Positions 39,701 through 51,064 of a stretch of DNA of 64,000 nucleotides are shown piece after piece. Origin of the DNA: Eremophila alpestris peregrina. Taxonomy: Eukaryota; Chordata; Aves; Passeriformes; Alaudidae. How positions within the stretch are numbered: the stretch's first letter is position 1; every line of letters begins with the position of its first letter. Where the stretch lies: NCBI GenBank assembly GCA_009792885.1, contig WMCF01000003.1:18314297-18378296 (forward strand), given 5' to 3'. The position numbers were made by a program, and so were the translations under genes. The notes under the pieces are model-generated. The model did not search any database. It saw nothing but the letters and a program-made list of their open reading frames with translations, and was not told where the DNA came from.

Positions 39701-42700
39701 AGTAGCCTACAGCATGATCTCATTTCTCTGTTCATCATTCCTTCTGTCTCCACTTTTGTTTTCCACTTGCCTGTGCTTTCTTTCCTCTGATGATTATACT
39801 CTTTTTCACCACTTCACAGACCAGGACTTAATGTTAGATTTACCTCTGTCCCAAAGCCCTCAGCTTGTTGCCAGACAATGAGGTGTTCCTCTTCCACAAC
39901 TGCTTTCCATGTCACCATTTCTCTTCCTGACACCAGAGGGCTTTGACTCTCCCCTTCAGCAGATCCCCTTTCTTTTTGCTGGCAGACTCAAAATGAGACA
40001 ACATATCCTCCTAGGTCTGTCCCTTAGGCCCCAGCAGAAGCAGGCAAGCCAAACAATTTCTTTGTTAAAAACTGCTATGATAGCCATCCACAAGCTTCCT
40101 ATCAGTAGAGAATCTTGAGGCTCAAGACACACAGATGTGAGGTGGTGTGGCTATATTGTAAATGCTCTGCTGGTCACAAACAGTGCATGCATACCCAGAT
40201 TGTGAGAATGAGAACTTGCATTATGAGAATTGCCAGTAAACTAGTACCAAAATAATTTTCCTTTCTTTTATTTTCCAGAGACAAGAGGAGTTGGAGGTGG
40301 GATTTGCCTTGGATAATATGTGAGTAAACATGCAATGCAACATTACCTGGAACAAAAAGAAACAGCAATTCAGAGGCATGAAATAATTTGTGTGCATCAT
40401 TCCCAAGGAACCTGTGCTATGAGCTTTGTCAACAAATGGGTGAATGCCAGGATGACCTCCCCTGAACTTCCCACAAACAGGGAGAACACCCTAAAACCTT
40501 TTCTTTGTCTAATGTAGTGAACATTATTTAAGACCAGAATATTGCTGGTTTGTTATGCACTTGTGTTTGAGATCAGCAGGGGGGTCCACTTCCCTTCAAA
40601 ACACAACATGGAATAATGTGCTGGATTTCTGACCCAGAGCCTTTGTTGCTCCATCATCCAACAAAGCGTGATTTTTTGAAAAATTGGATTCCATGAAACC
40701 ATCCTTTGCCTCAGCTTTGGACTCAGCATAAAGTTGCTACATGGTTTGGCCTCAGAGCACCTTTGACTTTTTTTTTTGCTGAGCTCCAGGACTGGATGAG
40801 CCAGTAGGATGACAATTGTGCCTTGACATAGTAGAGTGAGGAAACTTGTGCAACGAGTCTCCTGGGACTTTTCTTTCAAATCCAATATGCACATAAGAAT
40901 ATGCAAGAGGAAAATCAGAAGGGTGGGGCTCATGAACTATACTGTAATTTTAATGAGTTATTGTAAATGCATTTTTCTTTCTGTTTCCTAGTTCAGGCCC
41001 TCCTGAAACCATCATTACTAATGGAGTGCTAGTGGTGAGTGTTGTATTTCATCACCTGTCTTGTCCTGTTGCCACACTTGCTTCACTTGACTCACAGTCA
41101 TTAGCATAACATACCCCAGCATTGAAACATTGCCATTCCCCACTTCATCATGACACATCCTTGTGGTTGGCACCTCTGGAGACACTGTGGCTGGCACAGC
41201 ATGGAGATCCCCCATCCCAACACCCCCTCACTGTTGCAAAAGAAATACATGGAAGTTGTTTAGGTCTGAGACATCAGTGCCGCAGTGAATTTTTCCTTAG
41301 ACATCACTCCTCCCACATTCCCATATTGCTGAAGTGAGAGGGTTTGTCCTGTCCCATGCACATATAATTTCCAACATTCATAGCTGTGCTTTTTACACAG
41401 GGACTTCCCATCCCTAACATTTTCTCATTTATTATCTTTGCTTGCTCATGAATTGTGTTTAAAACAATCCTTGCATCTCTGGGATCCTGAAAGTACTGTC
41501 TTTCACTTTGTCCTCATCTTCTCCCTTCTGCAAGCCCTGTTCCTCCACACTGCACTCCTGCCTTGCCCTGGTTGTGTCCAGTTTAGACTAGGAAACAGAA
41601 TGTCATATTGGGAAATTCCCTGCTGTGATGGATTTTACTGTTCATGTATCTTACAGTCTCGCAAAATCTGCTGCTTAGAAGTTCAGGTGGTTGAGAAGAA
41701 GAAGAAGAAGAAGAAGAAATCAAGTAAGATTATTTCTCCATCAGCTATTTTTAACTAATGTGCTAATATTATGAACACAATTGATTTAATGTAAGGATTA
41801 AAAAACCCCAACAAATCCAAAACATGAGAACAGCCGTGTGATGGACTCTGTAAGAATTCTTGTCACCAGTTTTGATGAGAAAACTAATTTGTGTCTGCTT
41901 TTGTGTCATTTCCTTAGAAAAAGAATTTTCCTTTAAAGTGCAAGGCTCTTACGAAGGCACCCAGGACATAGTGCTGGGATCCAATCTGATCTTCAGCTCC
42001 TCCTCTCCTGTCAAATTCCACTATGCCAGATACAAGCAGCCAACACTGGATGTTACACTACCAGGGAAGAAACGACCTCCCTCCTCAGTATGTTACAACT
42101 GAGCTTTAAAAAACATACTAATGTAAAATATTAGACACCATAAATAGTAACAGTAATTTGCATTGTGGGCAGAGAGTAACATTCTTTACAATATAAACCT
42201 GGGTTTATTTGTATTTTTTCAGCACTCACATGTGTATGATACAGGCTCTCCAAATGTGGAACTTCATTCCATTCCAAGTGGAAAAAACATGATCTTAGCA
42301 GAGGTGAGTGCCTGCTTTTTTGTGGGAGAGGCTGAGAAACCTGGATGTGGAAGTCTGCATCCCCCTGATGACTGCCATGGTACTTTCTGACAATAAAGCC
42401 TGCAGACAAAAATACCACAGCCTAAGAGTGGTAGATCTTTCAGCAATTAGGCTAGGTTGTGCCTTGTTCTGTTTGAATAGATGTGGGGCATCTTGCTACT
42501 CCATCCTGATCTTACTTCACACCTAATGTTGGAGCTCTGCTCTTCACCTTCTCTCACTCCAGCAGAGCACCTGAACTGACTGAGGTAATGTCAGTCTCCT
42601 GCTGATGCTGACGATGCTTTACAAAGCACTTTTAGACTCGTGGTTTAAAAACTCCACGTAGAATGAAAGGATCATGACTGTTGTGGGGTATGAGCCACAG

Positions 42701-45700
42701 AAAGGGGGTAACAAATGCTCCTGTTAGAATTATAGACCCAACTGGCTGCTTAAGAGGTACTGTTAGTACAGATGGGTAAGGTATACATCATCATTATTCT
42801 GTAGCAGTTGTTCTTGGATGTTACATTTAATAGAAAATGTTAAAAATTATTGAACAACTTCCCTTTCAGTAAAACACTTCGGTCATGTTGCATAGGCTGC
42901 TGGATTATTCGAGCTCCTGATTATTCAGAGCTCCTGATTTGTACCCTCATGGCTAGGATGGCAGAAGATAAAATTCCTCCTCAGGCTGCAGGGAAGAAGG
43001 TTGTCAACACTCACATTGTTCACATTCTTGCTTTCCAGGATAAAAGATTCGGTTTATTTGCGAAGGCAGAAGACTGGTAAGAGACTTGGCCTCTCTTGGA
43101 GGTTAACTTTTACTTGCTGAACTCATCTCACCCTAGGTTCTTTAGTGGGGAGGAGGCACTCACAGCAAGACTGTAGGTGGTGTGACCAGATGCTGTGGGA
43201 GTCACATGAGCTGGAAGCAACTGCATGAAGTGTGGTGTAATACATGTAGATAACCCATACTGAGACATGAATAATGAAAAAATATGCATAAAATAGAAAA
43301 AATAATATTAAAAGTCAATTATGCTACCCAGTGTTATGCTCAGCACAGTCTTTTACCTTTTCTTTATCACTGGGCAAGAGCGCAGCCAATCAGCTGGCAT
43401 TGTTGATTATGAAGTAGGAAAAATTTCTGCCTAATTCAAGAAAGTATGAGAAATTTCTCCTACAGCTCTCATTTCACTAAAATATGGGAGAATTCAGATA
43501 GCAGATATCTCAGAAATTAGCTGTAGGAATGTCTTTCCTTAGGTTTTATTTTGATAGCTGCTTAGAAATGTATCAGTAATTTTTTTTATCCTTCTTCCAT
43601 GCAGCATTGTATACTTGCTTGGGAGTGTAGGAAAGGGACCTCCTGTAAATGTAGTATTTTGTGAATCAGGTTCATTTTATTGCATTGGAAATTCTGAGCT
43701 TGTCTACCAGTAATAAAATGGAATATTCTTTTTTTCCTGATCTCTGCTTCAGCCCAGACCGCCTTGATGTGCGTTTAGGATTTGACCTCTGCACACAGGA
43801 GCAAGACTTTCTCTGCAAAAGGAAGAATTATGTTATTCCTGCTCTGAGGAAGGTTCTGCAGCTGGAACAGGATCTGCTGGACCATGAGGTCTGTAGGAAA
43901 AACATCTAAAACATCTCACTAGTACTTAGCAGTGAGAGCATAATGGCATAACACAACCTCTTTTTCTTCACAGTTAAAATTTTTTCTGATCTTTCCTCAT
44001 CTTAAAACTTATGTATACCTCCAATACTGCCCCATTCTAAATTCACCCTGCTGTTTGTGTCCTTTGCAGCTGCTATCCTGAGTTTAACCCTTTTCCTGCT
44101 ACACCTTCCTTGGAAGCCAGACCAGATATTCCTTATATAGGAATGGCTTCTTCCACACTCTTAAGCCTACTATTGTTATCCTTGTTTATAGTCTCTCCTC
44201 TCTTCAACCTGTGAGATTTCTTTTTAATTCACACTTTTTCAACTGGTTTTTTTTTCTCTTTTGGTTTAAATTGATGCATTTTTATTTGTTTCATATGAAA
44301 CATCTATGCTGAACAGACTGGAGACAAATATCAGATATCTAAGCAAAAGTGGTCATTGCTTCTATTCCTGTTCTCCTTTATAAAATAAATAGTAGGTTGT
44401 ATTTCAGTAGAAATCATTTAGAAAGAAGACTGTGCCTGGGCACACATGGTGGTGTCAGGCTTTATGTATGAGGAGAGCTGTGGTGCTCTCTGCTGAGAGC
44501 TGTGGTGCAGCTGTGGTGTGACACCAGCCCTTTCTGTCCCTGTGCTGCACAGGCTCCAGTGGTGGCCATCATGACCACGGGAGGAGGGATGAGATCCTTG
44601 ACCGCACTCTATGGCAGCCTGAGGGGACTCAGGAAGCTCGGTGTCTTGGACTGTGCCACCTACCTGACTGGCTTGTCTGGTACTACATGGTGAGTGGGGC
44701 TGGGCAGCCCTTGGCTGGAGTCTCCCTGATGACAACAAAGTGCCAAAGGAGGCTGGGGCTGATGTACAGTAGTTTACCTATAATATCTTCTCAGCAGTCC
44801 TACTAATTGATCCTCTTCCAAAATTGACAGAATACAGTCTTTTCATGGGTGAAAGTCACTTAATTTGCAGCTATGTGAAAGCAAGTGTTTTTCTGAGGCT
44901 GGTTTATAGAAAATTGTTCAAGCTGTTTTGTCAGGGGTAATGACTGTGACTTCAAAGGGAACATGACAGTTTCATAGGGAACTGAAGACAGGAAACCTTA
45001 ATATCAAATCAAGAACTTAAAACTGAAACATAAAATGTAGGCATTGCCTACCTCAAATCTTGGTGTGCTTTTTTTGCCTCTTCAATATGTATTTTCTCTT
45101 CCTAGGACCATGTCAAACTTGTACAGAGATGCTGACTGGTCACAAAAGGATCTCGACAAGCAAATCAGTGAGGCTCGAAAACATATGACAAAATGCAAAA
45201 TAAATGCCTTTTCCTTGGAATATATGAAGTATTACAAAAAGCAGCTGTGCCAGCGGAAAAGAGAGGGCCGCAAAACGTCTTTTATAGATCTCTGGGGGCT
45301 TGTCCTGGAATCTTTTCTGCATGATGGGGTACAGTATATCATAAAGCAGCATTTTCAGTGGCTTACCATTTTCTGAAAATTTATTTCTGGAGAAGATATT
45401 TTCCTGTTGGCTCTGAGTAAAGCAGTTTGTTACGAGACTGTGCAAGCAAATGCACAGCTGTTTCCACAACATTTGGTGCCAGCCTGGTAGATACTCATCC
45501 ATGGTTGAAATCAGTATTCTTGCTTTTGAAATTTTGGATATGTTTTTCTGAGAAAACTCCCAAGACTTACATTTTGAAACAGTATTACAGTTTAAGAATT
45601 GTTTTTGATATTCTGCCAGTCACTTGTTTAGAAATAACAACATTGCAAACATTATGCATGCCCATGAGATGTGTTAACAAAAGGACCTGCAGACTTTTGA

Positions 45701-48700
45701 AAGTTGTGAGGTCTTCCATAAAGCTGCAGCATAATACAATAATGTGTTTTATATCAAAAGTACTGCTTTCTGCTCTTTATTATTTCTTTCCATTTTCATC
45801 TTAATGCATCACCAAATAATGTGGCATCAGATTGGATGGCTGCAAGTAACACAACGCTTATGGGAATTTTGAAAAATATGGAACATTTCAGATTATAAGC
45901 CAAGCACCCATTATACATTAGAGGCGGGAATTTTTCTGCCCTGCAAGCTTAGGTGCAGAGAAAATATTGCCATGCTAATTTTTGTCTCAGTGTAACCATA
46001 TTTCTGGAATCACAGAAAGACAACCACAGACTCTCTGATCAGCAACGGGCCATTGATCGTGGTCAGAACCCACTTCCTATCTACACTGCAGTCAATGTCA
46101 AGAACAACTACAGCACTCTGGATTTCAAAGGTAATTATGAGACTTCTGAGAGTCATTTGTCTTTGAGGTGGTAAATCATGGAACAGTCTTTTTGGACAGC
46201 CTAAAAACCTCCTCTAATTTGAAAACCAGAATCTCAGCTGATGTGTATTCATATAATATCCTTGTGGTCAGGTAAAAGTTTGACTGTCTATGCAACAGAT
46301 TCAAAAGTATTTCAAAGCCTTTCCATGTTCATGAGTTTTCATTTGTAGCATGTTTATAACTCATTGCTATTGGTCCAAAATATTCGACTCAAAAATTGTT
46401 TTGAGGTCTGTAATAAAACATTTTTCTCTTCTTTGGGTTCTTTTTTACAGAATGGGTGGAGTTCACCCCATATGAGGTGGGATTGCAAAAATATGGAGTT
46501 TTTGTTCGCACTGAGGATTTTGGTAGTGAGTTCTTCATGGGACGATTAATGAAGAAGGTCCCTGAATCCAGAATCTGCTTCTTGGAAGGTAAGCTATTAA
46601 AAACAGCTAGTGATTTTATTGTTTGTTTTGGGGGGTTTGGCTTTTTTTTTCGTTTTGATTTGTTTGTTTGTTTGTTTTGGGGGTAGTTTGTTTGTTTTTA
46701 ATGTGAGTTATATAAACTACACACTAATAAACTATTGGTGCAGGACTAACACGGCAGTTTCACCAGAGAGGATAAATATATCTTTGCTGAATTAATACTT
46801 ACTATAATGGATTCAGTTTACAGTAAATAAGGACATTCAAAGGGTCCATCAAATAGTTATTTACACTTTTTAAACCTAGTTTTGAATTAAGTATAGTATG
46901 GCTTCCGGTACAACAATAAAATTGAGGTCCCTGAGAATCCATGGTTCAGCTCATGCTACCCCAGAAGAGTGGACTTCCAAGTCTATTGCCTGTCTCACAG
47001 GTAGTCAGTATTTTGTATGCTCCCTATAAACATTTTACATGAACCTTCATGCTGATTCTCCACTGCATCAGGGTATTTGAGCATGCCAGGCCCTCCTGCT
47101 GCAGTTAGTCCTAGGCCACGTCACTGAATCCAGTTTCCACACTGCCTGGGCAAGACTGGGGGGAAATCAACACAGCCATCCTGAAAACATTACTGCTGTT
47201 GACTGAAAAGAGCATGGATATGTGTTTTCCTGACAGACAAGTTGTCAGCTTGTGACTGATTTCAGAAGCAAACTTCTCTTTGACTGGCCACTCCACTGAG
47301 CAGGAAAGGGACACTGTGCTATTGTAGCCTCATTCTGTCATGGATTATCACACATTTGCACTCCTTGAATGAAAAACCAGTGAGAACTTGTACCCTAATG
47401 GATAACCAAAGAAATTGCTTTTCAAGCTAAAAAATACATGGTCAAAACTGATACTTGGTGTGTTAACTTTTTCTCAGAAAGGGAATCCTACAAAAGCATA
47501 GGCTGTAAGATTATGGCTATAATGTAGTTATGTCCTTATCAATATAATTCCACATCAAATCTCTTGGATTGCAAACTTTCATCCTTTTTTTTACACAAGC
47601 TTCATGATACTTGATATTCTTTTTCCTAAAAATATAAATTCCATAGTAATTCACAAGGATCTCCATCCCTAAGTACCATAAGACAAAAACCAGATGCCAA
47701 AAATAAGGTTTAAAAACCAGCAGCCAAATAAAAATGACGTCATGCTTTTAAAACAAAATAATGAAAAAATTCATCTCATCATAACAGTTTGAGATTCATG
47801 ATACGTGAATGTTTGAGTTAGAAAGCTCTTTTCTTTTACAGGCATGTGGAGTAGTTTATTTTCATTCAATGTGTTATATATCTGGAATTTGTCCCATTCA
47901 TCAGAAGATTTCTGGCACAGGTGGACCCGGGACCAAATTGACAATATAGGTAAACAACCATACTTCTTTTTCATTGTGTACTTATTGTTAAATGGAGTTA
48001 TTTGTCTCATACTGCAAAGTACAAATGAATAATTAAAAAATCTACTGTCCTGTGTTATATCAGGTAGATGATTAAAATGTTCAGAAATAATAAGATCTGT
48101 AAATTATTAAGAAAGCAAAATTATTTTGACTGCTTCAAGTGGGAGCTACAGTAATACAAAGAAGCACAACAGCCGTCCTTTTCCAAAGCCTGCATTCAGT
48201 CTGTTCCACAAATGTGTATTGCTGTTTGACACTGAATCTTGGGGGTTTCATCCAAGTCCAGACTGTGCAAGGAAATGGTATTTGTCTAGTAAGAGTAGCT
48301 TTTCATCTCCTGTTTTGTTTGGTCACTTACACTTGTTGGTCCTTTTAAAAAGCGAAAGCATGGGGGTTTATCACTTACCTTGACTGCGTGAGGGCTGACC
48401 CTGCTGTGTGCAGGTGGAATTTAGCAGCTTTTCCCCGGCAGAGGAGGAGCCCCCGCTGCCCGCGAAGCCGCAGGAGCTGCGGACGCGGCTGCTCACGCCG
48501 CCGGGTCCCTTCGGCAGCGCCCTGAGGGCTGCCCTCGTCGACCGCGTCTGCATCGCCCAGGAGCACAACTTCCTCAGGGGCTTCCAGATACACAGCGACT
48601 ACCTGGAGAACGCGCACTTCCGCAGATGGAAAGGTAACGGGAGACCTCCGGGCCTGGGGAGGGAATAAACAAACTGAACAAAGAAACCCGCAGATTAGAT

Positions 48701-50594
48701 ATTAAACCCGTTCTCTGAAGCTGGAGGCCAGGTTTGGGCGGAATCTCTGTTAGATCAATCTGTGGTTGATCATGCTGCAGGACATCGGCGTGGTGTTGAG
48801 CTACGTGTCAGTGGTTTGCTGGGGGCACTCACCCCCGGAGGCTGGGCCACCAGGTCCTTCCTCTCTTCAAAGACACTCCGTGGGGAGGCACGGTAAAACC
48901 CCTTCCTGAGTGCTGTTAGTGCAGGTCTAAAACTGCATGTGACTGGAGCTGAGAGGGCAGAACAGAAGGGATATGGCAAATGTCCCTTCCCCAAGGACTG
49001 TAACCAGTTAAGGCTCTGGGGACAGGGTGTAAGGGTGAAAAAACAGGTTAACACGTTTTGCAGCATTGCACTCACCGCAAGAATTTATTTTTTCTTTCAG
49101 ATACTGTGTTAGACACATTTCCCAATCAGCTGACACAATCAGATGAATTCCTGTCTCTAGTAGATACTGGATTTTTCATCAATACAAGCGTCATGCCACT
49201 TTTAAAACCGGAGAGAAAGGTGGATGTCATCCTGCATTTAAATTACAGTGCAGGATCCCAGATACAGGTGAGAGTAATTGAAGCAGTCTTTATTTCTCCT
49301 TCAAGATGTGTATACCTGTAATTTTTTTAACACTTAGGTGCTTTCTATATTGATCTTACTAAAAGTCTTAACATATAGCACTTTCAGCTTAGTGAATTCT
49401 CAGCTTACATCTTTTATAGGCCACATATAGTCTTGTTTGGTTTTCTTGCACAATAAACTGTATTGTGCTAAGACTCAGGGAAAAAAAAACTAAAAAAAAA
49501 AAAAACCAAACCAAAAATCTTCTGTCCAGTGATACTGTTTTTGATTAGGGGTAAAAAGCTTTTGCACAAGCAGCTTAGAAAATCTCTACTTTATTACTGG
49601 ACTCTGAGAAATCCTGAGCCTTAAAATCCTATTTTAAATCTTAGTACTGCTCTGTTCCTTGATCCAGGCTTTGGACCAGACCTGCAAGTACTGCTCTGAG
49701 CAGGGAATCGTTTTTCCCAGGGTAGATGTGAGTGAAGAAGACAGAAAAAACCTGAAGGAGTGTTACCTCTTTGATGGTGCTGAGACCCCAGGAGCACCAG
49801 TACTGCTATTTTTCCCACTAGTTAATGATACCTTCCAAACATACAAAGCACCAGGCAAGTACTCAAACATATTAAAAAGAAGGTTTCCATCATGGACAGC
49901 ATATTAAAAGGGATATATTTAATACTCCAACTCTTGATCTTCACTGTTAACTCCTTACAGTGCATCAAATGTTTCTGTTGCTTTAAGTTAATATTTTCAA
50001 CCACATGAGATTTGATGCCAGGGGTGTGGTGTTTCAATCACTAAGCTGGTTATCTTGCAGCTAATTAGTTTTCAGGTAACTTTGATGTATCTACCAATGT
50101 GTACATCCAGACATACTGTAAGTACCTTCAGGTACAGCTAAGAGCTACAGTGCAGACCCATGTAAGAATCACCCTTTTTTCTCCCCTCATCCTGTGAAGC
50201 CACTGGTATGCACTTGAGCCAGGGACTGAGCTGTCCATTTGAATAATATTTTTTTTTTTTAAATTAAAGCCAGATGAGTAATTTACACTGTGAACTCTCT
50301 CTGTGGAGAGGTACCTCCTTTCCTTCCTCTGTTAAGAGTTTGCTTGTTCATGACTCAGCAGTGATTTCTCACCCCTTTCTCCTAGGCCAGAAGCGCTCAG
50401 AGGCAGAGATGGAAGATGGCAAGGTTGATCTCTATGGCTGCTGTTCCCCCTATTCAACGTATTCCCTTCAATACACGGAGCAGGCGTACGACCGCCTGGT
50501 GCAGCTGGCTGAATACAACATCCTCAACAATGCAGACCTCATCATACAGGCCCTCAGCACAGCAGTGGCACGGAAAAGGCAGACAAAGAAATAA
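33757..50594 (+). CDS. PLA2G4E: Gene B: complete cytosolic phospholipase A2 epsilon-like gene, 21 exons
   Basis: Joined exons: 33757-33783, 34422-34505, 37123-37195, 38133-38269, 38661-38792, 40279-40319, 40992-41034, 41657-41723, 41918-42087, 42223-42303, 43039-43076, 43753-43888, 44553-44689, 45106-45328, 46016-46130, 46451-46588, 47842-47949, 48442-48633, 49101-49267, 49668-49854, 50386-50594. They total 2505 nt: 834 residues plus TAA, close to human PLA2G4E (868). The start is chosen for its strong Kozak context (GCCACAATGG) and its place below a TATA box. A C2 domain spans about residues 45-155 with calcium-loop acids. A linker with eight consecutive lysines is near 193-200. The catalytic domain spans about 298-810 with Arg357 (GGGMRS), Ser385 (GLSGT) and Asp669 (DTGFF). 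The tail is polybasic (ARKRQTKK). The intron after exon 20 uses a GC donor. Expected role: calcium-dependent membrane phospholipase A2 or N-acyltransferase. All key residues are present, so it should be active. Confidence 0.92.
34422..34505 (+). CDS. PLA2G4E: Gene B exon 2: variable N-terminal segment
   Basis: 84 nt after cttgttccag, encoding ELITQASQKGDGTMQLNPDG and then KQWTSLTK. No known domain. Length and phases are identical to gene C exon 2, although the residues barely match. Confidence 0.82.
37123..37195 (+). CDS. PLA2G4E: Gene B exon 3: start of C2 domain
   Basis: 73 nt after tccctgcag, encoding TESSPCYLLTVRVIRARNIH and then QADV. Donor gtaagt. Not in the long-ORF set; found through gene A. 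Confidence 0.92.
38133..38269 (+). CDS. PLA2G4E: Gene B exon 4: C2 core
   Basis: 137 nt after aatacag, encoding LSHTDCYVSLWLPTASNDK and then DPVWNETFYFRIQSQVK. It keeps the Asn corresponding to Asn65 of cPLA2 alpha. Confidence 0.94.
38661..38792 (+). CDS. PLA2G4E: Gene B exon 5: C2 calcium loop 3
   Basis: 132 nt after tttcccag, encoding NVLELALYDKDVVTQDDHLF and on to HFKCDSQ. DKD provides the loop-3 aspartates. Donor gtgagg. Confidence 0.94.
40279..40319 (+). CDS. PLA2G4E: Gene B exon 6: end of C2
   Basis: 41 nt after ttttccag, encoding RQEELEVGFALDN plus a split Ile codon; donor gtgagt. Confidence 0.9.
40992..41034 (+). CDS. PLA2G4E: Gene B exon 7: post-C2 segment
   Basis: 43 nt after tttcctag, encoding SGPPETIITNGVLV. 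Donor gtgagt. Confidence 0.9.
41657..41723 (+). CDS. PLA2G4E: Gene B exon 8: linker with lysine run
   Basis: 67 nt after cttacag, encoding SRKICCLEVQVVE followed by eight lysines and Ser. The run is seven AAG codons plus AAA, a coding microsatellite. Confidence 0.92.
41699..41720 (+). repeat. Coding AAG microsatellite
   Basis: Uninterrupted AAG repeat inside gene B exon 8, read in frame as lysine. Confidence 0.9.
41918..42087 (+). CDS. PLA2G4E: Gene B exon 9: linker
   Basis: 170 nt after tccttag, encoding KEFSFKVQGSYEGTQDIVL and ending KKRPPSS before gtatgt. Confidence 0.93.
42223..42303 (+). CDS. PLA2G4E: Gene B exon 10: linker
   Basis: 81 nt after tttttcag, 27 codons, phase 0 at both ends; encodes HSHVYDTGSPNVELHSIPSG and then KNMILAE. 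Donor gtgagt. Confidence 0.9.
43039..43076 (+). CDS. PLA2G4E: Gene B exon 11: micro-exon
   Basis: 38 nt after tttccag, encoding DKRFGLFAKAED plus a split Cys codon; donor gtaaga. Confidence 0.88.
43753..43888 (+). CDS. PLA2G4E: Gene B exon 12: start of catalytic domain
   Basis: 136 nt after tgcttcag, encoding PDRLDVRLGFDLCTQEQDFL and ending DLLDHE. The donor gtctgt is weaker than the others. Confidence 0.93.
44553..44689 (+). CDS. PLA2G4E: Gene B exon 13: nucleophile elbow
   Basis: 137 nt after ctgcacag, encoding APVVAIMTTGGGMRSLTALY and then LTGLSGTTW. The catalytic Ser385 codon is TCT at 44676-44678; Arg357, equivalent to cPLA2 alpha Arg200, is present. Confidence 0.96.
45106..45328 (+). 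CDS. PLA2G4E: Gene B exon 14: catalytic domain
   Basis: 223 nt after ttcctag, encoding TMSNLYRDADWSQKDLDKQI and ending LWGLVLESFLHDG. The frame stays open past the donor gtacag, so paralogue length sets the end. Confidence 0.94.
46016..46130 (+). CDS. PLA2G4E: Gene B exon 15: catalytic domain
   Basis: 115 nt after tcacag, encoding KDNHRLSDQQRAIDRGQNPL and then PIYTAVNVKNNYSTLDFK. Donor gtaatt. Confidence 0.94.
46451..46588 (+). CDS. PLA2G4E: Gene B exon 16: WVEFTPYEVG segment
   Basis: 138 nt after tttttacag, encoding EWVEFTPYEVGLQKYGVFV and then EDFGSEFFMGRLMKKVPES. Donor gtaagc. Confidence 0.95.
46615..46699. repeat. G/T-rich low-complexity tract
   Basis: TTTG repeats and G runs of 5-6, just inside the gene B intron after exon 16. 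It is open in two plus frames only because of composition. Confidence 0.8.
47842..47949 (+). CDS. PLA2G4E: Gene B exon 17: GMWSS segment
   Basis: 108 nt after cttttacag, encoding MWSSLFSFNVLYIWNLSHSS and then EDFWHRWTRDQIDNI. Donor gtaaac. Confidence 0.94.
   Translation, partial: ACGVVYFHSMCYISGICPIHQKISGTGGPGTKLTI
48442..48633 (+). CDS. PLA2G4E: Gene B exon 18: CpG-dense catalytic exon
   Basis: 192 nt after cttttccccggcag, encoding EEEPPLPAKPQELRTRLLTP and ending NAHFRRWK. The acceptor was chosen from three nearby AGs: splicing at 48414 or at the TTAGCAG in between would break the frame or the match to gene A. About 20 CpGs in 192 nt. Confidence 0.92.
49101..49267 (+). CDS. PLA2G4E: Gene B exon 19: catalytic aspartate
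   Basis: 167 nt after tctttcag, encoding DTVLDTFPNQLTQSDEFLS and then LVDTGFFINTSVMPLLKP. Catalytic Asp669 is GAT at 49163-49165. Donor gtgaga. Confidence 0.95.
49668..49854 (+). CDS. PLA2G4E: Gene B exon 20, followed by a GC donor
   Basis: 187 nt after gatccag, encoding ALDQTCKYCSEQGIVFPRVD and ending NDTFQTYKAP. The donor is CCAG|gcaagt, a GC-AG intron with the consensus strict for that class; gene A has G|gtaagt at the same point. Confidence 0.93.
50386..50594 (+). CDS. PLA2G4E: Gene B exon 21 with stop
   Basis: 209 nt after tcctag, encoding QKRSEAEMEDGKVDLYGCCS and later LAEYNILNNADLIIQAL, then a polybasic tail and TAA at 50592-50594. Confidence 0.95.
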
Positions 50595-50850
50595 TGGCAG
50601 ACAAGAAAGGGTGCTTCTAAGTCCAAAACGAGAGACTGAAGGTCCCTTACTATTAGCCAGCAGGCTTCAAAGCATTCCTGCTCAATCCCACTAAATGGTA
50701 ATCTCAGGTGAACAAAAAGACCGAAGAAAAACTTTTTCTCCAAAGAATTTCACTGCAGCAAATAATTGCAATTCATTTGCAACCATGGAGGATGAATCGT
50801 TGTGTGGTACAGAGGATGGGCAGCCACAAAGAAAAAGGTGCTAAAATGAT

Positions 50851-50856
50851 AATAAA
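50851..50856 (+). other. Candidate poly(A) signal of gene B
   Basis: AATAAA 257 nt after the stop, upstream of the CR1 fragment that begins near 51065. Confidence 0.5.
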
Positions 50857-51064
50857 CATGGTGCTCATTGCCCTGAGAAAGAGCTTTACATGTTTAAGCC
50901 TGACATCTTCAGGGCAGACCACATTAAAAGCATATTTTATTAACTTGGCTTGTGTTTTGTATTTGCAAGGTGATGCTGAGACAAGCATCAACCTTTGGGA
51001 CAGGTTTGTGACTGGGATCATGGCACACTACATGCTTAGAGAAAAGCACATGCTGTACAGAGAA

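Noticed and set aside
40553..40933. 126-codon minus-strand open frame
   Set aside because: Sits in the gene B intron between exons 6 and 7, antisense, without recognisable motifs.
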